Below the pieces are notes generated by a model that was not told where the DNA came from, ran no database searches, and was given only the letters and a program-made list of their open reading frames with translations. A stretch of 64,000 bases of DNA from a virus: the IMG/VR virus record IMGVR_UViG_3300047551_002099, positions 1 to 64,000 of that record. One strand, written 5' to 3'. Made by a program: the position numbers and the translations under genes. This document shows, in pieces, positions 45,303-57,900 of the stretch; within the stretch, counting starts at the first letter, position 1, and every line of letters starts with the position of its first letter.

Positions 45303-45962
45303 ATGCCTGAGTCTAACCCCTACAGTCCGATTCTGCCACCACCCCAACCTAGTATCTGGCCCGCTACGTCCGAGGCTCAAATTCTGCAGACGGTAGAAAC
45401 CCGGCTGACCTACACGCCTATTGTGGTTCAGTTCTTATCCCCAATTCTGAACGAAGACAGCTCCCCTTACACAGATAAACAAGGTAAGAAACGTTACGCT
45501 CTTCGGATTAGCTGTCCACCCAGCAACCGTCCCGGTGAGTGGCAGTACATCCCTGATAGTTATTACTATGAAATCCCTGACGATGGATTGCTACGGCTGC
45601 AGCTAGTCCCTTCTGACCGTTACTTGCCGATTGGACGTTATGTTGTAGAGTACTTCCGCATTGGTAAGAAGTTACCTGTCTTAACGCAGCGTTGGGTTGT
45701 TCCTAAACCCCCACCAATGGGAACCTATTCTTTCACTTATGAACTCCAACCTCCAATTCTTCCCGTAGATGTTTGGAAGGTTACCAGTGTTTCAGCAGGT
45801 TATGAATGGGTAAGTAACTACAACTCACTGACTTGGGGCACCCCGCCGGCGCTAGGTGATGTAGTTAACGTTCGCTACCAACGCGCGGTCACCCTTGATA
45901 AGTTAATTGACTATAGTTTGAATAACACTAATATTAAAGAAACTGACCGAGTTCGATATTAA
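45303..45962 (+). CDS. Structural-region protein, function unknown
   Basis: This 219-aa protein sits between the terminase and the giant ORF. A Pro/Ser/Thr-rich leader (residues 1-35) is followed by beta-rich segments (PVVQ-type strands, YALRISCPPSNRPGEWQYIP, YLPIGRYVVEYFRIGKKLP) and a C-terminal domain around VTSVSAGYEWVSNYNSL. No family was recognised. A palindrome stands where a Shine-Dalgarno sequence would lie. It may be a virion component. Confidence 0.6.
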   Translation: MPESNPYSPILPPPQPSIWPATSEAQILQTVETRLTYTPIVVQFLSPILNEDSSPYTDKQGKKRYALRISCPPSNRPGEWQYIPDSYYYEIPDDGLLRLQLVPSDRYLPIGRYVVEYFRIGKKLPVLTQRWVVPKPPPMGTYSFTYELQPPILPVDVWKVTSVSAGYEWVSNYNSLTWGTPPALGDVVNVRYQRAVTLDKLIDYSLNNTNIKETDRVRY

Positions 45963-45967
45963 ATAGA

Positions 45968-48900
45968 ATGATTCAGTACGAAACCAGCGTTGACGGTCGT
46001 CTTAAGTTTACACTCAACGACCAATATAGGGAGATAGCCCGTCAAGAGTCTGGTGGGAATATGTCGCTGCGGGGCACAACCAATAGGGAACAGAGTCCCT
46101 ATGGTGTGGTCGCTTATAAGCACGACACCCGTAAGTATAGTGATTTCGTACAGGGATTAGAAAATCTGGATGTAATTCAGTTTGCTGCACCGTTTAACAA
46201 CGTCCAGAAAAGTTTGTCTTCCCAGCCGAATATAGCTACCAACATACTTGAAAGTGCTTACGAAAACATTGGGTTAGTTCAGCGGATGTTCCCATCGGAA
46301 GTTGGGATGTTAATGCGTACAGGGAAGCTCAAGTCGTTGTTGCACGACCAAACCTACTTTAAAAGTACGGTGCAGCAACCCATTGGTTTTTACGACCAGC
46401 AGGAAACCGTTATAAAGAACCAATACCAAGCGTCCCGACACCAGAATAAAGATGGGTCTAACCCGTTGATTATTGGACATGACCCTTTAGAGCTGCAGCA
46501 CGCCAAAAGTACGGAAGGGTTATATTCTAAAGAGCGTTATCAGCAGATTAAAGAAGAGTTTGCGGCTAAAGGTTTAAAAGAGCCTGTTCCTACTGGTAAA
46601 GCGCAATTCACTGGCGCGATGTTTACAGACTTAGCTGTTGGTGGGCTGTCTTTGAGTGGTTCCGGTGGGGTTCTTGGTCAGTATGAAGACTACTCCATTG
46701 GGTTTGAAAACCCAACAATTGTTGATTGGATTAGCGAATTTAGAAAGACTGGTCTTGAGAAGGAATATTTTGTACGTGAATCAGAAGCCGCCCGCGGGGT
46801 TAAGGTCACTGGTAACTTGTCTATTTATGAAGAGCGCAACAAGCAACTTCGAGACGTTGCCGAAATTCTTAAAATCGTAGACCCCAAAGGTGAAAAGGGT
46901 CTAGCCCAAATAACCGTTGGTAGTCCTTCAATGGACTGGAACGAGTTTGCCAGAGACTCTAGTTCTAAGGATGCCCGTCAGAAACAAAGCGTAGGCACAT
47001 TTATTAAGTTGCTGCAAGAAACCGCTAAGTACGGCTCCAAGAACGTTTTGATTATGGACCCCAGCCGGATTAACATCCCGGAGAATGAACAGCGCCGGCT
47101 AAAACGAAGTACATACATCGGAAAGTCCATTCGGGGTAAAGCGCAGCATAGCAACACGATGGGTATTACAATGCGGCCCATCACAGGTTTAACCCCAGAG
47201 CAAACAAAACTACTTGAAGCCAAAGGGCTGTTGGAGAAAGCGAAGACCGGCGTCCATACGTTGAACGTAGGTAACGCCCGACCAACAGGTAACTACTCCA
47301 TTAACCAGGAGATAATTATTGACATGAACAAAGCGGACGCTGCTACCCGCGCGGGCGCAGCTTTCATTGAAGCAAACATAGCCGCTAGTCATGTCGCGTT
47401 CTTACCCCGCCGGGATATCGCTAAAGAAGGAATTGCAGGCTCGATGCTGCAGCAGTTCTATATGCCCACTTTTAAAGACTCTCAAAAGAGTGGTTTTACC
47501 CAAGAGGGCCTGTTACCGAACATGCCCTTATCTATGCCCCAGTCGTTCTTCCGATACTTCAAACCAGGGACTAGAACTCATATCTATAGCGACCGGTATC
47601 GAGCGCTAACTGGAAAGTATGCTACAGGGCTCCAAGGGGATGTGCTACGGGAGTTAGACGCTAAGTTAAGCGACCCTGGGCCTGGAAATCAGATTAACTA
47701 CTTCCTGCGGCAGCGTGACTTATACGAGCCAGGCAAAGGCATAATCGGGACAGCTGCTGCCACGGTTGGTCGGTTTATTGATACAGCTACTGGTTTTTAT
47801 ACCATGCAGGCCATCAAGGCGCGGGAGTCTGGTCAGTTAGGGGGTTCGTTAAGAGAGCTATACGAAAAACGCCAGTACGACCCTTACGACCAAACAGAAA
47901 ACCGTGGGTTCTTTGAAAACTTATTGACTAAGACAGCTGGGACGTTATCTGCCACGACGACGGCTATGGCGGCTTACTTTGGGGTAACCCATGCTTACAC
48001 CATGGCGCGGGCTCAGATCGAGCAGGTCGGTGTGGATTATGTACTGGAGTCTATTGCTAGAGGGCACACAGAAGGAGTCAAGAGTTTATTTATTACCCAA
48101 TTACTAGACCCATCGCACCAGGAATTAATCCTAGGCGCTAGCACTATTTATAACGCCGATATTCCCCACCTGACGGTGCGTAATACCGGTACAGCTATGG
48201 AAGCTTACTTCAATTTAACTGTTAACCGAAGCTTACAAGCATTACAACATACACAATATGCAGGAATAATCACTGACGAGATGATTGAAGCTGTAGCTTC
48301 TAGTGACACCTTCGGTGACTTTGTCATAACTGATAGTAATGTCACTCGGCTCAACAGCCAAATTATGGGGGATTCTTTTGAAGCGGTTATGGACCCCACC
48401 AGCAATAAGCGGACGATGGCAGCAGTGGTGACTCGTAAGTTGAGTCAGAAACTGGCTGCTTTACCGGAGGGTGCGGTTATTAGCGAAAGTACTATCACGC
48501 CTTTGATTGATGACATCTATAAAGAGATGGGTATCGACCGGCAGTCTGGTTTGATTGATTTGGGGCGGGGTACAGATAGCCTTGACATTAAACGGGGAAC
48601 TCAACCCGCTGGCTTTAGTAATCTAGCTGGTGTGCGCCGAATGGACTCTAGCAACCTGCAGCACATGTTTCTGCCCTTGCTAGATGACATGGTCTTTGAC
48701 AAGGGTGCTAAGAAATATCAATCAGCCAAACAGAACTTACTACGGCTGGCTCAGTCAACCCCTGCGTTGACTTATAAGAATACTGCCAATAACATCGCCG
48801 CGGCGTCCGACCTTCGTATTTATAACTATGGTTATGAGCGGATGCGTCAGCTGGCGGAAGTCTTTGACGAGTTAGCAACCCACCTACCTGCTAATCCGCT

Positions 48901-51900
48901 GATGTGGATTAAACCCATCCGGGAAGTGTTTGCTGGGTCTCCAACCACTGGTGCAACGACTGAGCAGACAATCGAGCACGGAGCTATTACAACGACTCGA
49001 GCTTCTTTTAAAGATTTGATTGGCCCTGGCTTTACCGGCTTAATTAATATCCAAGGTGAAATCGTCCGGGAAGTTGGTCGTTCAATGAAGGTTGGATTGA
49101 CGCAACAGCTGAAAGATAAGTTTGAGCTTCTTCAGACCAGCCGTGCGGTTGAGCGAAGTGAGGCCGATTTAGTTAAGCAGGTCGCCCGGCACGGAGACGT
49201 TGAAAGCTTTATTAATACTATTTGGGGTAATGACGTTGGGGATTCTATGTTCCTAGGTCATGTTAACCGTCAAAGACGTTATAACCAACTGCTGCGAAAC
49301 CAACGTAAGGACTACGACGAACTACTTAACGCTGATACAGCTAACCCAGCCTTTAGCGGTCTCCGCAAAGCGCTTCTAGGAGTCGGTACGGTCATGATTG
49401 TTGACCGGCTGTTTGACGCGTATGTTCTCCGCCCGCAGGGTGTTGATTACTTTGATTCAGTCATGTCTGATGTTATTGGTAGTCGCAGTCCTAAAGCTGG
49501 AAGCGAAGAAGATGCTAAGTGGCAGTCGTTATATGACACAGAATACAGTAATGCGATACCGAGTATTATTAAGTATCCCGCGGCGGCGGCTGGTTTTTTT
49601 GTTGGTGGTCATTTATTACCCAGCTACGAAGCCACCGATAGCTTGGTCTATGAAGCAGTTAGTAAAAAGTATGGAGTTGCCGCGGTTAACACGCTTATGT
49701 CAGAAGCTGCTGGCGCTGCGTCGGATGATGTAGCAGATGCGCTCAGACTTTCTCCGAAGGTTATTAGAAGTAAGTTCGGTACAGCAGGGGCTTTGCTGGG
49801 TGCATCGGCGGCGTTGATTGGCTCCCAGTTAGCAGTTAACTACCTATCCGCTATCAGTAAGCCAGTCATCCGGGGATTAGATAATCTTTTCGGCGGGCGG
49901 TGGCGTGAAGAAGAATCCGGTCTAGATGTTGACCCAGTTAAAGGAACTGCAGCGTCTGCCTTAGCAAATATCGTGCAGTATAGCGTCCAACGTCAGAGCG
50001 TTAACTATCAGAAAGGTTGGGGTGCCACAGCCGAAGATAAGACTGATGTTTATCTGTTAAACCTAGCGGCGCAAGGCTTGATGCAGTCGCGGTCAAAGCC
50101 AACGCAGATGTTCTACCCATTTGCAACGCAGATTGCATCACCATTCTTCCAGTTTGCGACGGTCGCAAAGGTTGACCCTGGAAAGAACATTATTCAACTT
50201 AACACGGGTTTCCAACTGTTCCCTTTGTTGGGAGCCGGCTTAATGCTACCGTCTCCAATTACGCCGAAGGTTCAATACACCGCTCCTTTAAGTAACCGAG
50301 CGATTGCTAACTATCTGAAGAACTACCCAGAGGGTATTATTATGCCGGGCCAGCCCAGTACCATGGCCCAACATCAAGAGACCGAAGCTTTTGTCAATAT
50401 GCAAGAGCTTAGTAAAACAGGCTCGATGCTTTTGGGTGGGGGTGTTAACCTATCCTTTGACGGCAAGCCTTTGGTATATATGGCGATGCTCGGCGCTGCT
50501 AGTGAGTTTGCTAAGAGCGGGGTAGACCGATTCTTAGCTTATAAAGCAGAAGAGCAGAAATGGTTATACGAAAAACGACAGCCCCTATACCGGGAATTAC
50601 AGAATTACGAGACGTTATTTCACGCGGGCAGAGTTGGTCTGGATACCTTAGATAGAGTGTCCCGGGCTGCCTACTCTCTGTCAGTGATTATGCCTAACTA
50701 CCTAGCTAAAGCGGGCTCAGCATTCTTAGGGGCGTCCGGTGGTACGATGCACCAGCTCGGCCCGTTTGCCCGGAAAGCCGCGCCCTTTGCTTTAGCATTT
50801 GGTCTGCTAGGTGCTTCTTTCCGTCTTAATGATAAGGCTATGGAGTCAGAGCTACCTAATTACAGTCGTCTGCAAACTATGTTTAAGCAGAAGCAGTACG
50901 AAGGGCTGACCCATGAAATGATTAAAGCAGACGCTATTAATATCGGTCAGGTCTTCGTCGGAACTGGTTTATTAGGAACGACTATTCTATCGACGGGGGC
51001 CTTTGAGTCAGCGCGTAGTTTTGGTAACGCTTACAACATTGTTGAAGCAGGCGGGCCATCGACTTACATTCAGCGGCAGAAACACAAACTCTACAGCATG
51101 TGGTTGGAGCACCTTCAAAATCAAGGCGAAGTGTTAATGCCTAGCTTAGAAGGACAAACAGTAACGTCGTTAAGTAAACGCTCTGTCGCAACAGCAGAAC
51201 AAGCATTAGGGGTTTACGGAGAGATTAATCAAGCAGTGGGTAGAGCTGGGCAGATGCAGCGCCGGCACTTAATGAAAGCTGCTAGTCAAATAGACTTACC
51301 TTTAATCAGAACTGCTCCGACCCGTTTGGCTATGGCTGCTCGCCGGGTAGCGCCGGTAATGGTAGGGGCATTAGCCGTCGCTCAGGTACTAGCGACAACA
51401 GAAGGTTTTAAAGATTCACCTTGGTTATCCTTACTGAAGAACTTTACCAGTACCGGTTCTAGCGAGTATTCCAGTGAGCAGCGGGCGATGCTGACTAAAC
51501 TTGGCATCAACCAACCCCGTTACCAGCCGAAAAACCTGGGAGACGCGTTTAACAACGTTAGGGATTATGTTGTTAGCTCAGCTTTGTTACCTTTTGGCGG
51601 GAATACTTTTGGGGTTTACCAAGACAATCCTAACCCCTTTAGTCCCATTATCGGGCCGTTGGGATTGTCCTTAGGTTCAGAAGATGAAGCGCGGGTTTAT
51701 AGTCAATCTCAATCTGTAGCAGCTGATATTAGCGGCTCTTTATATTTAATGCCGGCGATGACTAATGAGTTGGCTAACGCCATGAACCTTGGCCCGCTGC
51801 TTAGCTACGCGAAGAAATTAGAGAAGCGACCCGGCGCGGCTAGCTTAGCTAAAGCTTTAATCCGGGGTGCTGGTTTACGAACAAAGGCTGCTAAGTTTAA

Positions 51901-54900
51901 AGGCGGACCCAGCCAAAGTGACATGCAAGCGGTGTCCAGCCCAGAGCTGCAAATGGCATTAACCAGACGTTATGACCGTCTGCGGAACTTGTCTTGGCAG
52001 ACTTCCGGTGAGTTAATGATGGATGTAATCGGTGAGTTCCAGCGGTCAGGACGGATTATTAGTGATTACCGAGATGGACGAATTGACGGAACGCCTCTGA
52101 ACAAAACGACGGCAGCCGACACTATGATCTACGATACGTTAGGAAAAATGCGTATCGTTCCGATTGGGTCTGACGGGTCGTTCCGTCTACCGAAGAAGAC
52201 AACAGAGCGGGACTTGCTGAAGTTTATCAGGACAATGACCGCGCAAGGAGCTGGCTTTGGTGAAGGTGTTCGTCTAGAAGCATCGGAAGACCCAGCGGAT
52301 ATCATGTACGGACGTAGTCAAGACCGGGGCGGTATTCCTGTTCTAAGTTACTTTGGTGGATTGTTCAACTACGCTTTCAATAGTTTTTACGATAAAGACA
52401 CTGACCTTTTAACTCCTGATTCTAGTAATATTGTCGGCGCTACGTTAATGGCTGGTTCCGCGCTAGTGTTGGGCGCATCGTTTATTGGAACTTCAGTTTC
52501 AACCGTGATTCAATTGGCTGGGTCTTTAGCCGCGTTGTCAGAGTACGGCACTATTAGCGATGCTAAGACTAGCGTTAGAGACTTACGGATGTCCGTGGTC
52601 AAGAAGCTTAAACAAAGCTCCTTTGCGTTGAGCAGTGGGGGAGGGCCAGCTATCATTCGCCCGCGGGCACATGGGTATAGCCGGGTGTTAACTCCAGCCC
52701 ATGATATTGCTGAAGAAACGCTTGAGCAAATTAACCTTAAGTTTACGGGTAATACAGCGTTCAATAGATACACCAGTGGTAACGCGCTGGAAACAATCGT
52801 CACTGAAGAGTTTGGTAATGTCTCCCGTAAGTTAGCCAACCAGTACTCTACTGTAGAGTCCCTAAGCGACTTTATTGTTCAAGAAGTAGACGTTCTGAAC
52901 GCCCAACTGGGCGACCAACTTAACGTCGTTGTGGGTGGTGAATCGAAGAGCATCGCTAGCATCTTCACTCCAGGCAGTGAAGCAATCCAAGGAATTGACT
53001 CAAAAGCCTTGACAGAAATAAACCAGATTTTGGTTAGCGGTAAACATAAACAAACTCAGGCCCTGGAAATCGAACGTGTGTTATTAAACTCGTTCCACCG
53101 TAACTTGGGTTTAATTACCGCTGAAGGACAGTTTGTTAACGATGGTAAGCTTCCTGCGCACCAGCAGAGTGCTAAGACTCAGTACGCAAAAGAAGCAGCT
53201 AAACAAGCGGTTGAGCAACAAGCTGCTGCTTTGACTGGCGAAGTAACCCCGACTTATGACCCGTCGATAGGCTTCCTACGCTCGAAGATTCAAGAAAAAG
53301 GTTATAGCGGTTTGATAGCGGAAGGAACCGGCGGGGCTTTACGGGCAGCCGGTGAGTTAATCAACCTTAAAGCGTATTACGAAGTTCTATCCTATACAGC
53401 AGCAATGGGAACGACTGACCAGTTTGAGCGGCGCCGGGCGAGTCAAGCGGCGGCACAAAACACCGTTCAAGCCTTTGGTTTGATTATCCCCATGCAGTAT
53501 GCGTTAGGTGCTGTCCGAAGACATCCGGCTATTGCAATGACTGTTGCCTTAGGCGCAGCGGTTGCCGGTGGGGTTGCGTTACAGAACAAAGGGTTCCGCC
53601 GCTTCTTGGAAAAAACTACTCGCCCGGTTTTCTCTTTCTTAGATACTTACGCTTATAAACCAGCGGTACAAGGTTTAGCTGGTATGTACGAAGGGCTTGC
53701 TAAGTTTACTCCGCTACCCCAACTACTTCGTCCAGTTACGGCTATATTTGACCCTATCTTCAGCGGTATGCGGCGGGCTGTGCAAGACGACCCGGCGCTA
53801 AGTATGCTGGCTAACTTCTTTGTACCAGAAGGGGTAGAAGACTTTTACCGCCGTAACGCGCTTTTAAAGACTCGGATGACGCCTTGGGGTGACTCCTACG
53901 AGATGTACTCTAAGGCAGAGGTAGGCCAGTACCGAGCAGCGCGGTTAACAGCTAAGCGTAGACGGGCTCGTACCGCTCAAGCTGGAATTGATGAAGACTT
54001 ACTCCATCCGTTTTTAATGGGGCGGTCGGCGGATGTCCAATCCATTTCGTTGTTTGAAGAGCGGTACCTAGGCGGCGACGGGCGGATTATGGAGCAATTC
54101 CAAACGGAGCGCTTAACCAGCAATTTAATGATGATGGCTATCCGCCGCCGTCAGGGCCTGGTTGACCAACATGTTGGAGGTAGTTACATGCGTCAGCCTT
54201 ACTATAAAGAGAATGTTCACCATCACTTCGCTACGGTTGCTGCTTTAGGAACATACAGCTACGCCCAGACGGGTGACGTCTTCTCCGCACCGGTTAACCA
54301 GGCAACGCGTGGACTAGAAAAATTGTATAACCTACATGCTGAAATAATGAATCGGTTAGGCCCAGAGGCCGGGCCTATTATTAAACGCACGCTAGCCGGG
54401 GCTGCCCTTGGTTACTTAGCCGGGGCCCAGTTTAGTCATTTTGGTGAGACGGAAGATGAACGCCGGCGTAACGCTGCCATCGGTGGACTTGCTGGTAGCG
54501 CTATTGGTGGCAGTACCACGTTATTCCTAGGCCCCCACTTTGCCGCGCGAACGGAGTATATACTAAGCCGACTAGGGCGTAATCCTTTCTTTAGAGGTAT
54601 TGCTGGAAAAGCTGTGGCTTTTGGTAGTGCGGTCGGTAACGTAGCTAAAGCAACCTTCAAAGGTTTAGGGGCTTTTGCTAACAAATCTTTCCCTTACGCT
54701 AGTTTCTGGGGGTTATCTACAGCTGCGACTTACAGCAATTATGACGCTGCTGTAAATTGGGTGGATGGCGAAGACCCCGCGAAGAAACATCCTTTATATA
54801 ATCCTTGGGTTAAGTTAGGTATCTCGACTGGGGTTGGAGCGGTGGTAACTTTAGCTGGTTACGGCGCTGCTGGAAGTCAGTTTACTTCAGGGGCCTTAGC

Positions 54901-57900
54901 GGCTGGTATTGGTAAATCAGCAGCCGCTTTGGGCACAGCCGGAGGGTACGGAGCTAACTGGTTGTTGTCTTCGTTCTTAATCAACTTTATGTTGAGCAAC
55001 CCTTATACTGGGGCGGCCCCCAGAGCGTTGGCTAAAACGATTTATGACCGTTTTGGTTTAGGTAGAGATGAAGACTTTGGGAACTTCTATAACACCGGTG
55101 TTCTAACTTCAGCCGCGGTAGTTGGTAGTGTAACTCCTTGGCTATCCCAGAAAACCCACGAAGATTATATAACTAGACTGCAAAGACAGCTGGGTTATAC
55201 AGACGTTGACGCTGACGGTCGGGCTCAAAGAGCAGTTGCTGAATTGGATGAACTAAAACGAGTACTTGCTGCGGTAGAAGGAACCAGCGGTGCTGTGGTT
55301 GCAGCCAGCCCAGAAAGTAAACTACAGCAGTTAGGTATAGCTCCACTGGTTGGCCCTTATAACCACGAATACGTTGATGAGGTAATTCAACAAGGTATTG
55401 CTGAGAAGCGTGGTCGGATGTCTTTAGTGGAATCGCTTATCGATGCTCAAGTCCAGCGGGGCTTCTTACATAACACTTTGCGTAGCACTAAAGGTATTCT
55501 TAAAGCAACAGGGCATATCGGAACGTTGGGTTTTGGTTACGTTCTGAAAGGTTTAGCAAAGACTCGTAGGAACTTGGGTCTTGGATTTACAATAATGGGC
55601 GCCGGTACAGCTGGTGGCTATCTATTCAGCCAGCTTACTGCTAATGATACTGATAGCGGGGCTCAATTAGAAACAACAGTTAGTACTTTAGGTGGGACTT
55701 ATATTGCAGCAGGATTATACGGAGCCTTTGGTCGCCACCCAGACCAAGTAGACGTGGCAGGAACTCAAGTTATTCAGAGGTTAACCAACTGGTATACTCA
55801 GAAGTTCGGCGCAGGGCCTGATGCACCAAGATACCAACCGTTTAGAGCGGCATGGCGAAGCTTACCTAGAAAGTTCCGTCGCAATACGAGGTATAACTTT
55901 AATCGTGGGTGGACTTGGCTCAAAGAGCGATTCAGAGACCCCCGGAGCAGCGAAGCTTTCCCTGATGGGTTTACCTTTGGTCGGTCTAACTTTGGACAGC
56001 AGTTTATGCAACTCAAGGATAAGGCCCTGCCCGTTGCTGCGTTTTCGATTGACGTGCTTAACCTCTACACCAGCACAAGCCAGATTAATAACCTAAAATA
56101 TGCTCGCTCCCAAGCCGATTTTATGAAGGCCTATAGCAGCTACAGCTCGGTGGTTGCTACGACAACGTTTACATCGTTAATGTCACTCTTTGCACGGAAC
56201 GCGTCGTTTAGTTCGTTTGCGATGTCAACTTTACAGATGTCCCAAATAAGCTACGCCGCTGGTATGCGTCGTTCGGATTACGAGTACGCTAATGCGGTGG
56301 ACGACCCCACAGCATTCCAAGCAGATAAGCAGAAAGACTTTCTTATGGCCGGGGGAGTCGCCGGATTGTCTTTAGTATCCGCTGCAACTAGTTACGCTAG
56401 AGCCGGTAATCAACTACCTTTCCAGAGTAGAATTGCGGCGACGTTGGGTAGACGGGTACCGTTTGTTTTACAAGGGGGAAGCAAGTTTGCTGCAATTGCT
56501 GACTTTGCCGCGCTACCAGTGGCTCAGACAGCTGTGACCGGTTACGAAATCCAGCGGATTGCTAGCGACCGCAATCAGAAGTTTGGTTATAGTACGAACG
56601 TCGCAACAGACGCCGCACGAAATCAAGTTGACCTTTGGGCAGCGTTTCTGTTTTCTGTGAGCGCAATGGCTTTGTCTCGTCGACCAACTACTAACTCGGG
56701 GTTATGGTTTGGTAAGGTCATTCCTGGTCTTACCACTGGGGGTGTCGCCTTAGCTAAAGACGCCTTTGTACCCAGGCTTCAATACAAACTTACGGAACGA
56801 TTCAGAGAAGCGGGGATTACCAATACCTATGCTCAAAACGTAATTACGCGTAAAGCAGCCAAGAGCGCCAGTGATAACTACTGGCTGACGCTAGGGTTAA
56901 GCACTGCTGCCGCAGGTGCAATCTTTGTTCTAAGCAGAGGCCGGGCTAGCAAGCCAATGCTACTTTCGTTGCCGGCTGTAACAACAAGCGGTGTTGCATT
57001 GTATAACTACGAAAGCACCTTAAGTTCAGAAATAGAAAAGCGTAAAGCTGCTGGTTTGGGTGGGCTTACTAAAGACGATATGGTTGCCTATCGGGAATGG
57101 CAACAATCCGGTGCTATTATCCCTGAAGCGTGGAAAGACAGTAATCAGTATCGTAACTGGATGATCCACCGTAAAGACCAACAGCGCCGTTGGGATAACT
57201 TTTCAGCAAACTTCTTCAAATCGAACCGGTCGTTCGAGGGTCTGGGTACACAGCGGATTCAGAATGATTGGATGATTTCAAAAGATGTGTTGCGGGCTAA
57301 CGCTGAAAAAATGCACTCCAAAGCCTTAGGTAAGTATGAGTCTAACCCTTGGGCTACTGGTAGCGCTGTTGCCGGTGGTGGGGTGTTACTTGGGATGATG
57401 CTCCGCGCCCAACCCCATAGAATGGATGGTTTGGCTGTTGGGGAGAGCTTCTTAGATAAGAAGCATATTGGAAAGTTAGCTAAGTTCGGTATAGGGGAGT
57501 TAATACTACCAGCGGTAGCAGTAGCACGTAAACTTTCTACGGATGCTGAAATTAGAAAATTAGCGACTCGGTCGCTGTCACCAGATGTCGATGGGGAGAT
57601 TCAATTCGCCCGGGCGTCAGCGGATATTTCTAGAATGCGGGACGTTGTTTGGCAGGAAACCTTACTGGCACAGATGCCCCTTGGCGGCCAGAGCTTGTTA
57701 GGGCGGGTAACCCGACACGCTGTTGCACATGGTATTGGCAAGGTTATCTTTGACTTTAATCTCAACCCAATGCTCTTGGACTTAGAGCAGAAGGAAATGT
57801 TGAAGTACGTTAGAGAGTCAAGAGATAAAAATCTACTAACAACAGAAAGAATGCAGCGGGCATTGAAGGCTCAAGCAAACACTAATGCTGGCACTATCCC

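Noticed and set aside
46100-46800. PLD-like motif in the N-terminus of the plus-strand giant ORF (HAK near residue 190)
   Set aside because: No GxxN element follows and no second half-site is present.
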